Assembly: GCA_032622095.1 (NCBI GenBank)
Contig: CP136062.1
Coordinates: 132,451,282 to 132,515,281, forward strand
Source of the DNA: Siphonodentalium dalli
Taxonomy: Eukaryota; Mollusca; Scaphopoda; Gadilida; Siphonodentaliidae
Direction of reading: 5' to 3'
Length of the DNA: 64,000 bases
Part shown: in pieces, positions 24,881-38,448 of the stretch
How positions within the stretch are numbered: the stretch's first letter is position 1
How the letters are laid out: each line of letters begins with the position of its first letter
Made by a program: the position numbers and the translations under genes
The notes under the pieces: model-generated
What the model saw: only the letters and a program-made list of their open reading frames with translations
Told to the model about the DNA's origin: nothing
Database searches by the model: none

Positions 24881-27356
24881 CACTGAAATATAAATCAAGC
24901 TGACTTAAAAAAACAAATATATTTTGTCTTTGTGGGGAAAACATTTCCTTACAATTTTACAGATTTCCAGTCAATTTTAAAGGAAATTTTAGTCTGAAGG
25001 ACAGATACTGAAAAATGGAAAATTCTGTTTTATTTGAACATGGAACAACTTTATAATCCAAGAAGCATGCCTAGAACTAAAAGAATTACAAAATATCAAT
25101 GGCAAGACATACTAGGATGAGGGTATGACCTATTAAACATTTCAAAAATGTCAAAGTCGGACACACACTATCTATCTCATAGCATTGATTTGAATGTTAA
25201 TTGGCCTTAGATGGGTTGTGATGACACCCGCGGCTAAATGTACCTTCGAGATCACTGTTTACTGTGTGATAAAATCATTCAAGATTAAACAAATCGGAAC
25301 ATATTCTAAAATCGTTTCATTATATTCTTAATTCAATAGACAAAGTTAATAACGTACATACGATTTCTAAGGTACTCTGAATGATTATTTTATTAAAATA
25401 ATTAAAAATACACATTGACAAATTCTATAGATATATTCAAAACAAATGTGAACTTGAAATGGAGAAATTCTTTTCAAAGATACATGATAGGTCATGCTTG
25501 AAAATTTCAAAATTTTTATTATCTTCTAATTTAAAAGTGAACAAAAGATAAGAAATTAACTATAGGTCCAATCGACGGGATATATCCTGATATAAACAGC
25601 TGCGTAATTATGCCCAACCTCTAGACACTAATACAAACGTCAATGCAGAGCAAATATCTATTGATAAGTATGGGCCTCATTGTTTGAGCAGTTCATATGA
25701 TCAATGAGTGAAATTGAAGCGCCTATTTTGTGGAGATTGACCCTTCATTCGTGTTTGTCTTATGTGGGCGGAACAGGTTTTATATTCTCAAATTAGAGTA
25801 AATTGATCTGTCCAGATTTTGTTGAAATTGACATGCATAGTTTTGTTCTTAATTGACATTTTTAGGTAGACTCAATGACACTTAATTTTTTTTTAGAAGT
25901 TCATATAGGGCTAAATGAATAATGTCAAGACATCAAACTTTAAAATCGGTAAGTTAATGAAAAGAGGATGATTGGTAAATCATAATTTTGGAGGCCCACA
26001 GTGTTCTAACATTTTTTTCTATTAACACAATAATTCACATTATTAGGGTGAAGAAAAGCAAAATTGGACATGATGGAACTTTAGTTCAAAAGGAGCAGGG
26101 GACCCCAATTGTTTGCCAGGAATTCTGTCATGTGATATTCCTCATATGCTGCAGCTATTGACTGCTGAATGGAGCTAATAAATTAGCCAAAATATATCAT
26201 TCATACTGATTCATAACAAAAAATTCTGAAAAAACAAACAATTGCCATGTGGTCCAAAGAAGATACCCAATTTAATGGTAAATATTGGGGCCCCAATAAT
26301 TGAACCATGATAATCAAAATTTATGCTAATTTTGTTTTCCACTCTTGTCGTGAATTTTAAAGCAAGGGATACTTATTTAAGGACATCTTCACTCTACTGA
26401 GTGGAACTATTATTGCACAAGATGTCTGAATGCATAAGATGCAAGGATCAATTATTGAATACATGTATTGAAATTTGCTTAAAACAAAATGGCTGCCTTA
26501 AATTCATAAAAAAAACAATTTAATCTAAAGTTTCACTTTCTTCAAAAACAAATTATCATCGTTTTCTGAATGACTTTGAATGTTCTTTCCACTAATAAGT
26601 AACAGCAATGTTTTCAAAATTTGAAGTTGCGAACATTGTCAATGTGTGCCTCTAATAAAAGAGGAACCATAATTTTATCTTTATATGACCGCCAAATAAC
26701 CAGATATTGCTGGTACTGCCTCTGAAAGCATTGTGCACACATGATCAGAATTTTCTGCCCCGCCTAAAATCAGGCAAGTGGACAGTGATATATGACAACT
26801 ACCAATCATATGAAATCAGAACCTACAACCTTGAGCTAACCTTTTCTCTTCGAGCTAAATTACGACAAAATGTCACAATTCCCACCCGAGCCAATGAAAT
26901 CATAACAATTAAGCTATTATTGCCTAGTTTGGTGAACTTTACTCCAAAATTTTGCACAGGCTTTCATATGCAAAAACTTAAGAGCCCTTGATGCAGAACT
27001 TTCTTTACATAAGAACTGAACGTGTAATTTATCTTAATAGCAAATTTCTAAATGACGTGTCCCCGTCACCTAATCATTTCGCTCTCTTGAATCGCTATGT
27101 AATAAAAGAGGGCAAATAAGGGGCATTAATCTCGCAAACTGGGCAATTGTACCCGAGAAACTGTCTCGCTGAGACAAGTATAATCAAACACTCTAACAAA
27201 AGAATAATTAAACTCGGTTTAATCTTTATGAGAAATCGAGACTAGGCTCACAAAATTAGCACACCTTGTTGACCAGGTTATGGGTGTGTTATTTGTATGT
27301 ATAGAATTTAATTGTTGGCTACAGCCTACAGTTAAAGAGTGATCTCAATATATTAA

Positions 27357-27731
27357 CCCTTTCTATACTAAATACTCATTGATGAGTACAGTAATGCTCT
27401 AAATAATCGACTCCTTAACCACAGCAGAATTATGGGTAATTTTTCAGGACAATAATTCTGCTGTGGTTAAGGAGTCAATTATTTAGGGCATTACTGTAGT
27501 TCCCTCAGGAAATATTAAGATAATAAGGTCGTTTGTTGAACTTATTATTGTGAACATTTCCCACCAATGAATATGAATCATTCTGCTCTTGTATTATCTG
27601 GTTTTTTTTCTGTCTGTCGTCTGCTTTTATTACCCAAAAACTCCTCTAATTGAATAATAAAATATCCTAATAAACTGTTCCAATGTATAGTTTTATAAAA
27701 GAATGGGAGAATCCATAAAGTATATAAAGGG
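27357..27731 (-). mobile_element. Type B TTAA element carrying a nested MITE
   Basis: TTAA-CCCTTTCTATACTAAATAC at the left; right end AAGTATATAAAGGG followed by ATAA. Interrupted at GATGAG/TA/GTTCCC by the MITE at 27389-27496. Confidence 0.85.
27389..27496. mobile_element. TA palindromic MITE, compact nested copy
   Basis: 108 bp: both outer arms but no central hairpin. It sits at a TA inside a type B element; the intact site at 21297-21309 shows that TA was duplicated on insertion. Confidence 0.93.
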
Positions 27732-27773
27732 ATAATTTGAGAACAAAAGTAGGATACTATAAAGGTATATTAA

Positions 27774-28199
27774 CCCTTTGATTACTGAATGGATTCTCTC
27801 AGATATAAAAGTATAGATTGCATGGTTAATTCTTATAGTACATTATGGAATCCCATTCATTCATTCATTTATAGATGTTCAGGCAATAATTGCAAAAGGG
27901 CTGTTTGAACTTATTAGTTGAACTTATTATTATTAACTGAACACCTTTACAAATGAATGGGAATTAAAATTAACCAAGTAACCATCGGTGAGTTTTCAGT
28001 TATTGAAATAGTCAATACTGAAATCCTCAATGAAATGACTATTAATAGATAGTTTTCCTGAAGAAACGATCATTATTCACTTGTAGGAATGTTCAGATAA
28101 GATAAGCAGATGACAGGCAGAGAACCACCATATGGTGTGGCTCTGTGTTGAACATCTGAAGGGGAATCAAGTAACTAATCATGACTAAATATCACGGGG
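27774..28199. mobile_element. Diverged type B-related TTAA element
   Basis: TTAA-CCCTTTGATTACTGAATGG at the left and AAATATCACGGGG-TTAA at the right; the interior has scattered B words such as GTTCAGATAAGATAAGCAG. Old and heavily diverged. Confidence 0.55.
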
Positions 28200-29584
28200 T
28201 TAATTAATAGTTTATTATTCAAATTATAAATATTACTATGCGCTTTCCCCACCCCACCTCTTTGAGTTTCCGATCTATTGCCATCCCTGTGAAACTATAA
28301 ACACCGGTATACATTTGTGATATACGTCAATGATACACAGTTCAATTACTGTTTGTTGATATAATGGTGGATGGCAGCCGATGATTTTTCTTGCAGGAAC
28401 CAAAATTTATTTTTCCAGCAAATTTCAAAAATCGAGTTCCCTTTGAAGTCAAGCGGAATATATTACCTGAGGATTATTCTTGCATTTGAATCTAAAGCGG
28501 AGGTTAATTTACAGAAGACTGCCCCAATTTTGTGAGAAACTAATCAACCAATTCTAACCTCTTGTATAAATCAAGCCGTAAAAGTAGGATGCTGAGAAGC
28601 AGGTGTCGGGATATATCGCTGATTATCTGCGCCCAGGCGGGGAATTTATAAATGAATAGCTGCGCTTTTCTGCACAAATTTTAATCATCCAACAATTTCA
28701 TAGCTATTTGCTCAAAACAAACAATACGAAAGACACTCGGGGCGAGATAGCGCCAATAAATTCATACATTGATGTACGCGGGCCAATAAATTTATACCTC
28801 AATTTGCACACATAGTGTGCACCCTGCATTTCTCGCATGCAAACTACAAATGAAGCGTAACTACAAGGGGTGTCTGAATGCTTCAATCTCACATTACAAA
28901 GCTCTTACTGAATTATTAAATCTCTGTGCAAGACTGCTTCCAATGGAAACAAAAGTACATATTGTTTCTTTGCATCTGTTAAAATGTTTATAGGGGAAAG
29001 AGATCTTGATTATTCTCACTAAAGATTTTAGAGTTACTCCTCTTACTTCTGACTGGCTGCATAGGTTATTGGGAAATTAAGAGTTATGCTTTCACAGAGT
29101 ATAGTTCTGGCTTCTAATTATCCTATATTTTATGTGGGCATCACTGCTTGTGTTGTTATGAAACAAGACTTAAAGGGACTAAAGGCTTTTGAAGTGGGTT
29201 CATGTAAAATAACATAAATTTTTATAAATTTCTGTAAAACAAAACTTGACTGAAAACATTGGAAAATGTCAAAGCATTGTTAAATATTCTGAAAGTCTAT
29301 TTAAACTGAAATATTTGAAATTTAATACTACACGATTACTGATGTTTGTTGACAAATCACTAACAGTTTTGTTTACATAAATAATGCTTTCAACATGCAT
29401 TATTTTCATTATTGGGGAAAACTATCAATAATGAATATAGTAACAAAGTTTATCTATTTCTCCATGTGATTTTTTTTTACAGACTTTTGTATTTTATGCA
29501 CATTTATCCAATACGAGTTCCTTGGGTCCCTTTAAGATTTCTAATTTATAGTCTACTGATCACCATCTACAATTCTAAATTACA

Positions 29585-29748
29585 TGTCATTTGTTGAACT
29601 TATTATCTGAACATTTCCCTCAAGAAAAAGGGCTGCACTTTTATATATCTGTCACTTTTATCACTTTAGCATCCATCCAAATCAATAATAGACCATTCCG
29701 ATGTAAACTCTTTAACTGACTGGGAGAATCCATTTAGTATAGAGAGGG
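29585..29748 (-). mobile_element. Type B TTAA element, right-end half
   Basis: TTGTTGAACTTATTATCTG through AATAGACCATTCC to GTATAGAGAGGG and TTAA. Confidence 0.78.
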
Positions 29749-31321
29749 TTAAATACCCGCACTAATTTGAAACATCAAGAATAATTGTCTTCATTGATGC
29801 TATGTGTTTCATGTCATGATGCCTGATTCTGAATAAACATTTAACAGCTATAGATTTCCAATTCAGACTTCCATGTGTGAAAGAAAATTAAGTATATCAA
29901 CTCCATTCACTGATCCAGACATCATAATATATGTCATTATATATGTCGCCCTCAATGGCCCTCGCTCCAAACCAAACTGGACCTCACTAACTCTTGTGTT
30001 TCGCAACATATCTGATGAAATAGTAACTAGATGATAAATATTGTAAATTATATTAACAGCCCACAAGTTTAGGATTACTTCATCAAACTTATAATACATT
30101 AAATCTTTGTTAACACAGGAACCAAAGGCTGTTGGCTAACAAATAGCGTCAACCCCCCCACAAATGAATCAATGGGAATCAAGTAAATACCGATAAAAGA
30201 TTATTCAGTTATTAAAAGGTTAAAACACAATTAAAGCAAAGGGTTAGAGATTTCCTAAGTAGAACAAGGCCTGTGCATATATTTGTTCAATGTACCTGTC
30301 ATTGGTTTAATTCCATGATGTATATAGGAAATCTTGTTTGACTTTTAAAATCAATTTGAATATATGCCAATAAGTTGGATTAATTACGGATAGATCAATC
30401 TCTTTGTTTAATGAGCCCGAGGCCTGGAGAAGCCTTCCCACCTAATTACATGAAAACAAGATTTAGACCTGACTTGCCCTTTATTTCCATTAGCTCCATT
30501 CATTTGGAACCAACCCACTCTAAAAATTTTAACCCTGAAAAGGCCACTCACAGGATTTATAACTATTCTACCATATTTAGCAATAAATCTAAGCATTCTG
30601 GCACCTCTTTTGTAGAGCCATGATGAAACAGCATAGGTATTAAAGATTGGGTAAAGCTGAAATGGAGGGAACATCAAAATTGCCGGAATGAAAATGAAAG
30701 AAAATATGGGGTTTCGTTTTCAAGTGCTAACCATCATACCCCCCCCCCCCCCCCCCCACGTGATTTTTTTTTTATACAAAGAAATATAACCATATAAGTT
30801 TCCATTTATTTCATAAAGAGATATCTTTCTGTTTTGGTCAAGTGATAGTTACTCTCCTCCAGATATTCTATATTGCAAATTTTTCTATGCCATTCAAACA
30901 CCAGTCAATAGTCAAATATGGAATTCCCACTGAAACAATAGGAAATAATTGCCTATCAAAGGTCCCATGAAACTCCTATGAGCATGTCCCATCAGTAATA
31001 AATAGAAAGTTTGTTTTAATGTACCAGCTTGTCCATCCAATAAACATGCTAAAAATACTGTGTTCTCTGTCAGCAGATAAAAGTCCTATGGTGTCTACCA
31101 CACAAATGTGTGGGGGAATTAGCAGATTATTTGTGGAAAAATCATGTGGGATTAGTGAATTAATCTTCAACCTACTGCCACACTGAGTGTGATTGTGATA
31201 ATCCATGTGGAACTGGTGGTTAGATCAAAACCTAATTGGTAGAGGGTCCAATCAGAAATTATAGCTCACCAGGGAAAATTGGACTGGCTATTAGGTCAGA
31301 CAATCCTGTACAATATTTTAA

Positions 31322-31441
31322 CCCTTTCTATACTAAATGGATTCTCCCATTCATTTATAAAAGTATACATTGGAATAGTCTATCATCCATTGGAGAGGTG
31401 TCCAGAAAAACATGAGCAGATGATAGACATACAAAAACATA
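31322..31441 (+). mobile_element. Type B TTAA element, left half
   Basis: TTAA-CCCTTTCTATACTAAATGG, then TACATTGGAATAGTCTATC and GAGCAGATGATAGAC. It ends at a G-rich stretch. Confidence 0.78.
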
Positions 31442-32099
31442 ATAAAGTGCATGGGGAGGGGGGCTGGGGCACTGCCCCTCCACCAAGGGAGGCACAGGGG
31501 GAAAAGGTACCCTTTCAATCGTCAAAATGGAAAGAAATACCTTAACTATATGCTAGAAAAGCATTGATATATTGTCCTAAAGGAAAAGTATATAAATCCA
31601 GTAGCTTAATATGAGTTTGGTCCTGGAAAGTGTCTGATAATGTGGTATGATAACCGATAATTTGACTTTTCGGCATTTATATTTGACTGATAAAGGTGCC
31701 CTTTACTGAAGTTGTGTGCCCCATGCCCCCCTTGGTTGCTTCCGTCACCCGACACTTTCACCCTGGGTCAAATATTTGCTATTTTGTATTTCTGCTTTTA
31801 GTGAATGTCGCTTTGTAATCCAATCAAATGTACATCGATCTGGAAACACTATAGTCACAGATAAACATATATAAGATTTATAGTGTACACGGTAATCAAA
31901 TTATTTCACACTGATATACGAAATACACATTACAACGATGACAAGCCAAATGACTTCCATATATGGAAGATCTATTTAGTTAATCAAACTAGAGAGTTAA
32001 CTGGAAAATTTAGATTAGCGGTCCCTGGCATAAGTTTGAGTTCCATCAAAGTGGCTTGTTTGTGTTGCCATAACGACAGCTTCCATTGTAAGACTTTGA

Positions 32100-32340
32100 T
32101 AACTCATTTGGTGTCATGATTCAATTATTCTGCCTTCCGAGACCGCAGTCGGCACCTTTTATTCTGGTGAACCATTCATCAATGACAAGATAATTTATGC
32201 AAGCAGCCGATATACTGATGAATAATCGCTAATTATTATGCAACTTTTGACGAGATGCGGCTAATCCCAGACCGAAGATCTTATGGATTCTAACAGCTAC
32301 ATCTGACTCTGGGTTATATTATTGACAGTTACGTTTGATT
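32100..32340. promoter_or_regulatory. Candidate cis-regulatory block
   Basis: Dense run of developmental-type words: AATCGCTAATTATTATGC (homeodomain/POU-like) and GCGGCTAATCCC (OTX/PITX-like), in repeat-free sequence. Confidence 0.3.
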
Positions 32341-32531
32341 ATTTGGATTGCTCTGTCCATATTTTAATCAATTAACTGATACAAGAAATGGCTCTGTTGA
32401 CTGTTTTATCGAGACAGGAATATTAAAGGGGCATAATTCACATGGATTGCACTTCAGGCTTTCAGCATGTCTGTGCTACATATGTGGCCAGGGGTGCCAC
32501 TGGCAGAAGTGTGAAGGACAAAGGTGTATAA

Positions 32532-32818
32532 CCCTTTCAGTGCCAGGGGCCGATCTCATCGGCCCTAATTTACGGTCTGTAAAATCGCCCTAAAAAAATA
32601 AATTTTTTTTTTTTTTTTTTAGATTTAAAAAAAATTATTAAAATTGTAAAAAATAATAACAAATGATGAAAAATTGTTAGACCAATGCATTCTCTTATAT
32701 ATGCGAGGCGACCTATGGTCGACTCGCATATATAAATAGGTCGCCTCGCATATATAAGAGAATGCATTGGCACAGGGTATATGGGTTGATACAAAAATCG
32801 GACCTGGCACTCAAAGGG
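32532..32818. mobile_element. Type C element with ATAA flanks
   Basis: Ends CCCTTTCAGTGCCAGG and complement of CCCTTTGAGTGCCAGG. Holds the shared hairpin plus an extra third arm, then a T-run. Both flanks read ATAA (32528-32531, 32819-32822) instead of TTAA. Confidence 0.82.
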
Positions 32819-33049
32819 ATAAGCTACAAAAAGGCTCTTTTCCAAATGTGAATACATGTAAGAAAAGGCGAAACTCTCATCCTCGATTTCTAGTAAGTCT
32901 GTGTGATGTCACACCCAAGACACTCTGGTATGAATCCACTGAAATTTCCCTGGAATATATTCGGACCAAACATTTTAAATGATATCACCAAGCAATTCTC
33001 CGCCGAGTCACACACTCATGAATATCGAACGAATCAATTGTCAGTAATT

Positions 33050-33108
33050 CTGAAAAGTTACCCATAATTATGCTGTGGTTAAGGAGTCGATTATTTAGAG
33101 CATTACTG
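33050..33108. mobile_element. TA palindromic MITE, right-end fragment
   Basis: CTGAAAAGTTACCCATAATT to GAGCATTACTG followed by TA; 59 bp. Confidence 0.85.
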
Positions 33109-34257
33109 TATCATCATCTCACTCTCTGTATCTGTTATCGCCTCTTCTCACCTTCCTTCATCATATCTGACAACCCCACCTTACTCCTCCAAACTACTCT
33201 CACATAACCCAAATCATCCCATATGAAACGACTTTATTTCCATTAGACAACTACCATACTCTTCCAACATACTCCCACATAACTTTATTTTGAGACACCT
33301 ATCAAACCGGCCCACCCTGTGAGTATATATGCGTTAAAATCTTACAAACCTTGCTGTTTCTAAGAAAGTTGGAATGCTAACATCGTTATACTTTCTTTTA
33401 TCGTGAATATTTGAACCTTCTTTCAATTACCTCATCATGAAAAAAACCCACCAACTATGAATATTGCTAGGTTTTATACATTTTTAAACTGAAGATGTGT
33501 CCATGAAAGGCTCAACATCAACTATAGACAACAACATGAGCAGAAAAAATATGTCACTTTATTAATTAAAGATGGTGTTTCTCTTCCCTTAACTTTCTGT
33601 ATAGATAGGAGTATATAAAATAATTCATTGAGTCGAGGAGACAAGAGCTTCTGTCACCAGGAAATATTTGTTCACTAAATACATTACAACATTTTTTATT
33701 GGAAATATCTCTTAAAACACCAGGCTTTATAATCCATAAAAAATTTGCGAGAATCAAAATTATAAAATTTGCACAGGGCATCAGCTGCTTTTAACAAGAA
33801 TCAAACTAAGAATCATGATTCTCAGATTTTAAGCCCTGAACACCTTCCAGTGAAAAATGTGCCAACAACAGATATTTATCATGTGTGTTATTGTTAATAA
33901 TAATTGAAAGGTTTCGTGAAAAGGAGTTCCATAGAAATTGGGTTGTTGTTGGAAGTGCTGTCGGAGGAGTCAGAGCATCTTTAAGAAGCAGATGAAAAGA
34001 TTTCACAGTTGTTCCGACATGTATGCTAGTATCTTCTGATCACTATTAATGCACCCGTGATCTTATGGATATTAATTTTTTGTGTGGAAGTTTAATGCAA
34101 AAATGAGTTGATGCCATGGTACTCAAACACATTTTATCAAGTCAATGATTTCACAAAATCACTGTAGGGGCCAAATGAGCTTGATTACTGTAACCGGCGA
34201 TGTAAAATGTAGGAATGGATGTGAGATAGGAGGGCTCATTAAAAACACTGATGAATG

Positions 34258-35545
34258 CACACATGCTCTGGCTTGTACAATGAAAAAGTTGTTATCTCTG
34301 CCTGTCTGTACTTTTTATCAGACTTAGTCAGATCAGTGGTGTTTTAATATCAATCATTATGGCTTACTAAAACACTCAATTCAACAGCTGTCAGATCAAC
34401 TTTAATGCAGTTTACAGGCACAAAGCCCATTGTTGGTGATTCAAGCCCAAAAAATTAAAAAGGGGTCAAAGAATATGATGCACTATATACTGCAAGGGAT
34501 CTTTGTATTCTACTGTCAGTTGAATGACTTCAGTCCATTCTGGTAAATTTAAGTTCCCTCATGAGGCTGTTAATTTATTTTTGCTTTGGTATCATGGCAA
34601 GTAATTAAACATCTTACCAATGATGGAACATATATTTCATGAAAGTGAACTGTTTTGACGAAAATAGGATGCAAAATTATATTCACAAAATTCAATCCAC
34701 ATGCCATTTGAATACCTGTTTTTAATAGAATATGAAACCCTAATCAAAGCAGAATAACTAACAAATTCACATTTATGGATGGAGGAGGGGGGGGGGGGGG
34801 GGTGTTAAATGTGTGTAAACATATTTGCTGGTTTTAGTTTTTTGAAATAGAATCTGATGACTATATACACACATGCTCTGGCTCTGTACAATGATAAAGT
34901 TGTTATCTCTGCCTGTCTGTACTTTTTGTTAGACTCAGTCAGATCAGTGGTGTTTTATTATCAATCATTACAGCTGTCAGTTCAACTTTATGCTGTTAAC
35001 AGACGCAGAGCCCCAGATAAGTAATTCAAGCCCAAAAATTTCAAGAGAGGTCAAAGAAGGGTTTTATCAAGGGTTTGTAAATCTGCTTTCCAGTCCAAAG
35101 AAGTTATAAAGTATTTGGGAATGTGATCACCCATGAGATGAAGGTTTTACTGTCATTTGCATGACTGCTTCGATTCGGGTAAATTTAAAGTTGTTTACCT
35201 TACAAGGCTAATTTAAATTTTTTTTTTTATTATTACCAAACTAAAAAGCCAATTTGTCCCTAAATTGGAAATTATTTAGAAATTTATATCCTGCTGTGGA
35301 TGGAAATATAATGTTCTATGAAATTGACATAATTTAGTGAAATTGAGATGCAATACAATATTCACAAAGTTATATTCACATATCATTCAGATATGGCTTT
35401 TAACTGTTCAATGACTGAGTGTGCGTATAATTTGAAATCCTATGGAAGCATAACTTAACATCTTGACATCTGGGGAGGGGGGTTTTAATACATCCCTGTA
35501 AACATTTCCCCAATTTTGTTTTTCTAACATAATATTTGGTTGCAT
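34258..35545 (+). repeat. Tandem 610-bp duplication, diverged
   Basis: ACATGCTCTGGCT and GTTGTTATCTCTGCCTGTC recur 610 bases apart (34261 and 34871), followed by CAGATCAGTGGTGTTTTA, a G-rich run (34787 and 35472) and shared flanking words. The two units have drifted considerably by eye. Neither has coding potential. Confidence 0.75.
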
Positions 35546-36498
35546 CTGCCTTGGAAAATGTGTTTTATGACAAATTTAAGGAAAATTTCTTGAAAATATT
35601 GTTCAAATTACCCCCTCGGAACTCTGATAAAGGGTCGGCCCTCGAACTTTGAACATTACTTCTGTAGTGCTAGCATTAGCAATTTTACTCTAGCATCTAA
35701 TATGAAATGCACAAACGCACGTAGATGCACTGGTGTAAATGGACCAGTGTATCATGGGAAATAAATTTGTACACAACATAGTTATCGATGCATGCATTAT
35801 GTTTGTGGTGGTCATGAAAGATCCCTGTGGAACACGATAATATGCATCCGCAGTACGCATAGAATGCTCGTATTAATATATGTGACTGATTGATAGAAAT
35901 TCGAGACATATTCATGGACATAATATACAAATGGACATCAAGTCAGCACGCGTAGCTGATTTCATGGTTCGATTTATACCTGTTTGTGTAGTTCCGTTCA
36001 TCAAATAACCCTAAAGTTACCAATGACACAAATATTTAAAGCGTTAAAATATTTATGCAGGCGCACCACAGGGATGAAAACACCGACAATAATGATACAC
36101 ATATCGAGTTACTTGTTCTGAATAATTTAAAAGCAGGCTTAATTAGCAGATCAAACTGGGTCTAACCCACATGCAGAATGGCTGTTAATTCCCTGTAGCT
36201 GACGAGTGTGGTTTCAAAATAATGGTTCTATTCATTAGGGACCACCATGTGTATGTAGATGACATTTTATATATGGCTCATCAACAGGAACAGCTTTCAA
36301 ATATTTTTGCATCTAAAGCCTTTTTAAAAGTGTTTTTCAATGCAGAATTATCCTATGTCTTAAAGTCCTGTGTGCATCGCAGCGTACCTCTGAGAATTTC
36401 TTGCCTGTGACTGAAGATCTCATGGTGATTTGAGAAATTGTGGTTGGGTCTTGTGAAGCATCACTGATGTCAGGGGTATTAGAAGCAATGAAGGGGTA

Positions 36499-36570
36499 AG
36501 GGGGCACAAACTTCAGAAAAGTACTTTTCCCATTGTAAATTATGTATTTGTACAAGTATCAGTCATGGGC
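36499..36570 (+). repeat. Dispersed GGGGGCACAAACTTC repeat
   Basis: Consensus words are GGGGCACAACYTTCA, then CACTTTTCCCAATGTAAAT and ACATGTA. Related stretches are at 45268-45340, 45655-45705, 50275-50345, 52225-52290 and 60555-60605. Class unknown. Confidence 0.5.
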
Positions 36571-36629
36571 TATGGAATATAGAGCCCATGTATGACCCCA
36601 CCCACCTATGCTGCTGCTCTAACTGATAT

Positions 36630-36850
36630 TGGATCTCCCATTCAGTTATAACAGTATACATTGGAATGGTCTATTATATTCATTTGGAGGAAGTGTTGAA
36701 AATAAATTAGCAGACGACAGTCAGATGAAAATATTAAATCTGAAGGATTAATATTTATTGGAAAGAAATGTTCAGATAATAAGTTCAACAAATGTTGTTA
36801 AACTTTATATTATCTGAACATTACCTAAATAAATTAGTAAATAAAGGGTT
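36630..36850 (+). mobile_element. Type B TTAA element lacking its left terminus
   Basis: ATCTCCCATTCAGTTATAAC, ATTGGAATGGTCTATTAT, then the palindromic GTTCAGATAATAAGTTC core and TTAGTAAATAAAGGG-TTA at the right. Confidence 0.72.
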
Positions 36851-37998
36851 AGTAATGATCAATTTTGAGGAACAACTTCAAAATGTGCATATTTCAACCA
36901 CTGACTTATGGCATATAAAGGAGGCCTTGTTTCTCTTACTATTGACCAGCCATACACATACACACATGTATTGTACATTACAAAATTGTTCTTTTGATTG
37001 ATTCAGAATAGATTTTTATCATTTTTCATTCCATTGATAGAAAAAATATCAAATATTAAAAAAAAAAAAAAAAAAACTCAAAATCAAATATCTTTTTCTT
37101 TAATTGAGTATAAAATCCCATCTAGTTATAGCGTCATAATCAAAGCGGTCAATATTTGCAATAACATTGATAATATTCAATAACCTCCAATTATGGTTAA
37201 ATGTGAAAAGAATTTATAGTTTTCATTTTTTTCAAAGATTTCAGTCCAGTGTATAAAGGAAAATCCCCAATAAAAGAAGTAGAAATTATTACAAAGGACC
37301 AGTATCCTTCGATAATAATTTGACAATAAACTTATTGTGAAACTCATTGAAGTCAGCCCAAAAGCTGAACACATTGGCCATCTAAAAGCATTGGGATCTC
37401 TGCTAAAGTAATCATCATTTTATTTCTAATGCATCCAGTAACTGTAAATTTAATCTTTTATTCTGATTGTTGCCCAGTATGATACTAGCCAGCTGACATG
37501 CTGACAACCAATAAAACACCATCCAGTTATAATGGGCGGGACCACCTGACAAGTTGTCCTCAGATGACCATGGGCATCAGTCTGCCCATTCATGATGCTG
37601 GGATTTAAAGTGGCTCGCGAGAGTTTTAACCCCTCTGTTACAAACCTGCCTGTGAGCTCAAGACCAAGAGGTTTTTTTATTAAAAAGTTAGCTGAGGCCC
37701 AATAAATATATTGCTACAAAGGCCAGCCTGATATAGTTTGACTTATCTACAGTGTTATATTTTGATGAAAATAGATCATATTTAAGGGCCGGAGGACCTC
37801 AATATTTACCATGAAATTGGGTAACTTGTTACGACTACATGGCAAATGATTTTTTCAGAATTGTGTGACTTCATGGATATTGTGTGAATGATTAATTTTG
37901 GCCAATATTTCCATACAATAAGCTGCATATATGATGAATAAATACCACATGAACATGAGTGAATTCCTAGCAAAAACATTGGGGTCAATTATCCTTAA

Positions 37999-38250
37999 CC
38001 CTTTCTATACTGAATGGATTCTCCCAATCAGTTATAAATGTATACATTGTAATGGTCTATTATTCATGGGAGGGGTGTTCAGGTAATAAATGCAGACAAC
38101 AGACTGAATAACAGATAATACAAGAAAAGAATGATTCATGTTCATTGGTGGGAAATGCTCAGACAATAAAATAAGTTCAACAAATGACATTTATTATCTG
38201 AATATTTCTTTAGGAAACTACTCGTCAATTAGTATTTAGTATGGAAATGG
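37999..38250 (+). mobile_element. Type B TTAA element, full length
   Basis: TTAA-CCCTTTCTATACTGAATGG at the left; right end TAGTATGGAAATGG with TTAC. All internal B landmarks are present. Confidence 0.85.
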
Positions 38251-38289
38251 TTACAGAAGTATTCATGGTTTCAAGAATATTGTTTTTAA

Positions 38290-38327
38290 CCCTTTCAGTG
38301 CCAAAATCGGACTTGGCACTTAAAGGG
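38290..38327. mobile_element. Minimal 38-bp type C element
   Basis: Essentially just the two termini, CCCTTTCAGTGCCAAAA and its complement with one change, between TTAA sites at 38286-38289 and 38328-38331. Confidence 0.88.
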
Positions 38328-38448
38328 TTAAACACCTAACTTGATTTTTTTGTTTAGATTGTTGTTATATAACTGCAAAATAAAACGTTGCAACTGGAGG
38401 TTTGAAAGCCACCTTCGTCTTTTATAATAAGATATCACGCTTTTATAT

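Noticed and set aside
30408-30677. Overlapping ORFs of 89 and 70 codons on opposite strands
   Set aside because: No domain recognised and neither strand shows coding-like structure; treated as chance.
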